Source of the DNA: Actinospica sp035493475
GTDB lineage: Bacteria; Actinomycetota; Actinomycetes; Streptomycetales; Catenulisporaceae
Length of the DNA: 64,000 nucleotides
Direction of reading: 5' to 3'
NCBI GenBank assembly: GCA_035493475.1
Contig: DATJIF010000056.1
Location: forward strand, 1-64,000
The position numbers and the translations under genes are program-made. The notes below the pieces were generated by a model. The model made no database searches, was not told the DNA's origin, and saw only the letters and a list, made by a program, of their open reading frames with translations. Positions 62,741 to 64,000 of the stretch are shown here, in pieces. Positions within the stretch are counted from its first letter, which is position 1, and the number at the start of each line of letters is the position of its first letter.

Positions 62741-62768
62741 CGGCCGCCTACCAGCAGGCAGGCGGCCG
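62741..62768 (-). terminator. GC hairpin between the MMPL and histidine-kinase genes
   Basis: A perfect 9-bp stem (CGGCCGCCT with AGGCGGCCG) and a 10-base loop lie in the 170-base gap. It probably ends or attenuates the MMPL transcript. No T-run follows. Confidence 0.55.
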
Positions 62769-62878
62769 GGACCAAGGGCCGGTAACCGCTCAATCCTCTC
62801 CGTTCGGCCGCGCCGCGTCGTCGTGCGGACGCAGCATCTTGCGGCGGGCCGCGTACTGCGGATTGAGTAGTCGCCCGG

Positions 62879-64000
62879 TCAGCCCACGAGGGCCTCGTCC
62901 TGCTCCTGCTCCGGCTTCGGCTCGGCCTTCGCGGCGCGGCGGGTCAGCGCCTCGCCCTCGATGTCGACGCGCGGCAGGATCCGGTCCAGCCAGCGCGGCA
63001 GGTGCCAGGCGCGCTCGCCGAGCATCGCGAGCACGGCCGGGACCAGCGTCATCCGCACGATGAAGGCGTCGAACAGGACCGCGATGGCCAGGCCGAAGCC
63101 GATCATCTTGATCAGCGAGTTGTCCGCGCCGATGAAGCCGGAGAACACCGCCGTCATGATGAGCGCCGCCGCCGTGACCACGCGCGCACTGCTGCGGAAG
63201 CCGCTGGTGATGGCGGTCCGGGCGTCGGCTCCGTGCGCGTGCGCCTCGCGCATCCGGGAGACCAGGAAGACCTCGTAGTCCATCGCGAGTCCGAAGATGA
63301 TCCCGACCATGAAGATCGGCATCAGGGTCATGATGGGCCCGGTCTGGTGCACGCCGATGTACTGCGCGAGCCAGCCCCACTGGAAGACCGCGACCACGGC
63401 GCCGATCGCGGCGAGCACGGAGAGCAGGAAGCCGACGGCCGCCTTGATCGGGATCAGCGTGGAGCGGAACACGATCAGCAGCAGCAGGATCGCCAGGCTG
63501 ATCACCACGACGAGGTACGGGAACAGCGCGTGCTTGACCTTCGTGGCGCTGTCGATGTCGCTGGCCGTGGCGCCGGTGACCAGGTACGTCGCTCCGGTGC
63601 CCTTGGTCAGGTCGGCGCGCTCGGCCCGGATCGTGTTGACCAGGTCCACGGTCTTCTGGTCGCTCGGGCTGGTGGACGGGACGACGGTGAAGACCGCGAC
63701 GGTCCCGGCCGCGTCGTAGCGCGGCGTGGAGACGGAGACCACGCCGGACGTGGAGGCGATGCCGCTGTCGATCTCCGCGACGGCCTTCTTCGCGTCCGGC
63801 GATCCCTGGGCGTCCACGACGACCGTCAGCGGGCCGTTGAAGCCGGGGCCGAACGCCTTGGCCAGGTCGTCGTACGCGCGGCGCTCTGTCGTGGACGTGG
63901 CCAGGTAGCCGTTGTCCTGGGAGCCGAGGTGCAGCTTGGCGATCGGCGTCGCGACGACCCCGAGTCCGATCACGCCGAGCATCAGCAGCGGCACCCGGCC
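62879..64000 (-). CDS. MMPL/RND-family transporter, C-terminal part (truncated by window edge)
   Basis: The reading frame is open to the right edge, so only the last 373 or so residues are visible; a full protein would be about 700-750 aa. The visible part starts with a transmembrane helix, then a periplasmic porter-like domain, then about five helices with the MMPL hallmark FGLAMDYEVFLVSRMREAH. A charged cytoplasmic tail (KAEPKPEQEQDEALVG) ends it. It is a proton-driven exporter of lipids or drugs. The downstream HK/RR pair may control it. Confidence 0.93.
   Translation of the reverse strand, partial: GRVPLLMLGVIGLGVVATPIAKLHLGSQDNGYLATSTTERRAYDDLAKAFGPGFNGPLTVVVDAQGSPDAKKAVAEIDSGIASTSGVVSVSTPRYDAAGTVAVFTVVPSTSPSDQKTVDLVNTIRAERADLTKGTGATYLVTGATASDIDSATKVKHALFPYLVVVISLAILLLLIVFRSTLIPIKAAVGFLLSVLAAIGAVVAVFQWGWLAQYIGVHQTGPIMTLMPIFMVGIIFGLAMDYEVFLVSRMREAHAHGADARTAITSGFRSSARVVTAAALIMTAVFSGFIGADNSLIKMIGFGLAIAVLFDAFIVRMTLVPAVLAMLGERAWHLPRWLDRILPRVDIEGEALTRRAAKAEPKPEQEQDEALVG

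Noticed and set aside
62790..62868. Possible extra C-terminal reading (MLRPHDDAARPNGED) after the MMPL stop codon
   Set aside because: It would need a frameshift in the MMPL gene. The existing charged tail is a normal ending, and I cannot show an indel.

Overview
The window reads as chromosomal DNA of a filamentous, high-GC actinomycete. The evidence is very high GC with strong third-position bias, frequent GTG starts, dense ATGA/GTGA/TGATG gene overlaps, large LuxR (LAL) regulators, an ECF sigma factor, WXG100-like proteins, and lipoprotein and Tat exports. A Catenulispora/Actinospica-like soil organism is my best guess, but this is inference. I see no rRNA, tRNA, CRISPR array, transposase or prophage gene. 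No intergenic gap exceeds about 175 bases.

Region 1 (about 0.15-25.5 kb) looks like an atypical type VII secretion (T7SS/ESX)-associated island. A minus-strand chain runs from an ECF sigma factor with a Cys-rich tail, through a LAL regulator and two WXG100/ESX-like proteins, to a Ser/Thr kinase with an unassigned C-terminal half. A second LAL gene lies upstream. Next comes a translationally coupled minus-strand operon: a right-handed beta-helix protein, an unknown protein, an FHA/EccC-like protein that stops before its ATPase domains, and an alpha/beta hydrolase. Divergent from it is a paralogous beta-helix fused to an EccA/CbxX-type AAA+ ATPase. A membrane-anchored LamG-like protein and a 2,737-residue protein with a WXG-like N-terminus, hydrophobic segments and long repeat arrays complete the set. 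No EccB, EccD, EccE, mycosin or full EccC is present.

Region 2 (25.5-45.4 kb) is a carbohydrate-utilisation locus. A family-5 (Opp/Dpp-like) ABC transporter operon ends with a LacI regulator. Downstream, on the same strand, lie two FAD-dependent oxidoreductases, a GH3 beta-glycosidase, a secreted beta-helix protein and a carboxylesterase. A second LacI gene faces a GH42 beta-galactosidase and a CE7 acetyl esterase. Near-consensus -35/-10 boxes are immediately followed by palindromic operator-like sites at both main promoters. The likely role is import and breakdown of plant-derived, probably acetylated and galactose-containing oligosaccharides.

Region 3 (45.5-64 kb) holds a glucose-6-phosphate dehydrogenase, a SMI1/KNR4-like protein, a SNF2 helicase, an aldose 1-epimerase and a divergent fructose-type ABC/PfkB kinase operon with its own promoter and operator. 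These are followed by an acyltransferase, a HEAT-repeat protein, a secreted propeller-like protein, a Tat-exported serine esterase, a NarL-type two-component pair and the C-terminal half of an MMPL transporter that runs off the window.
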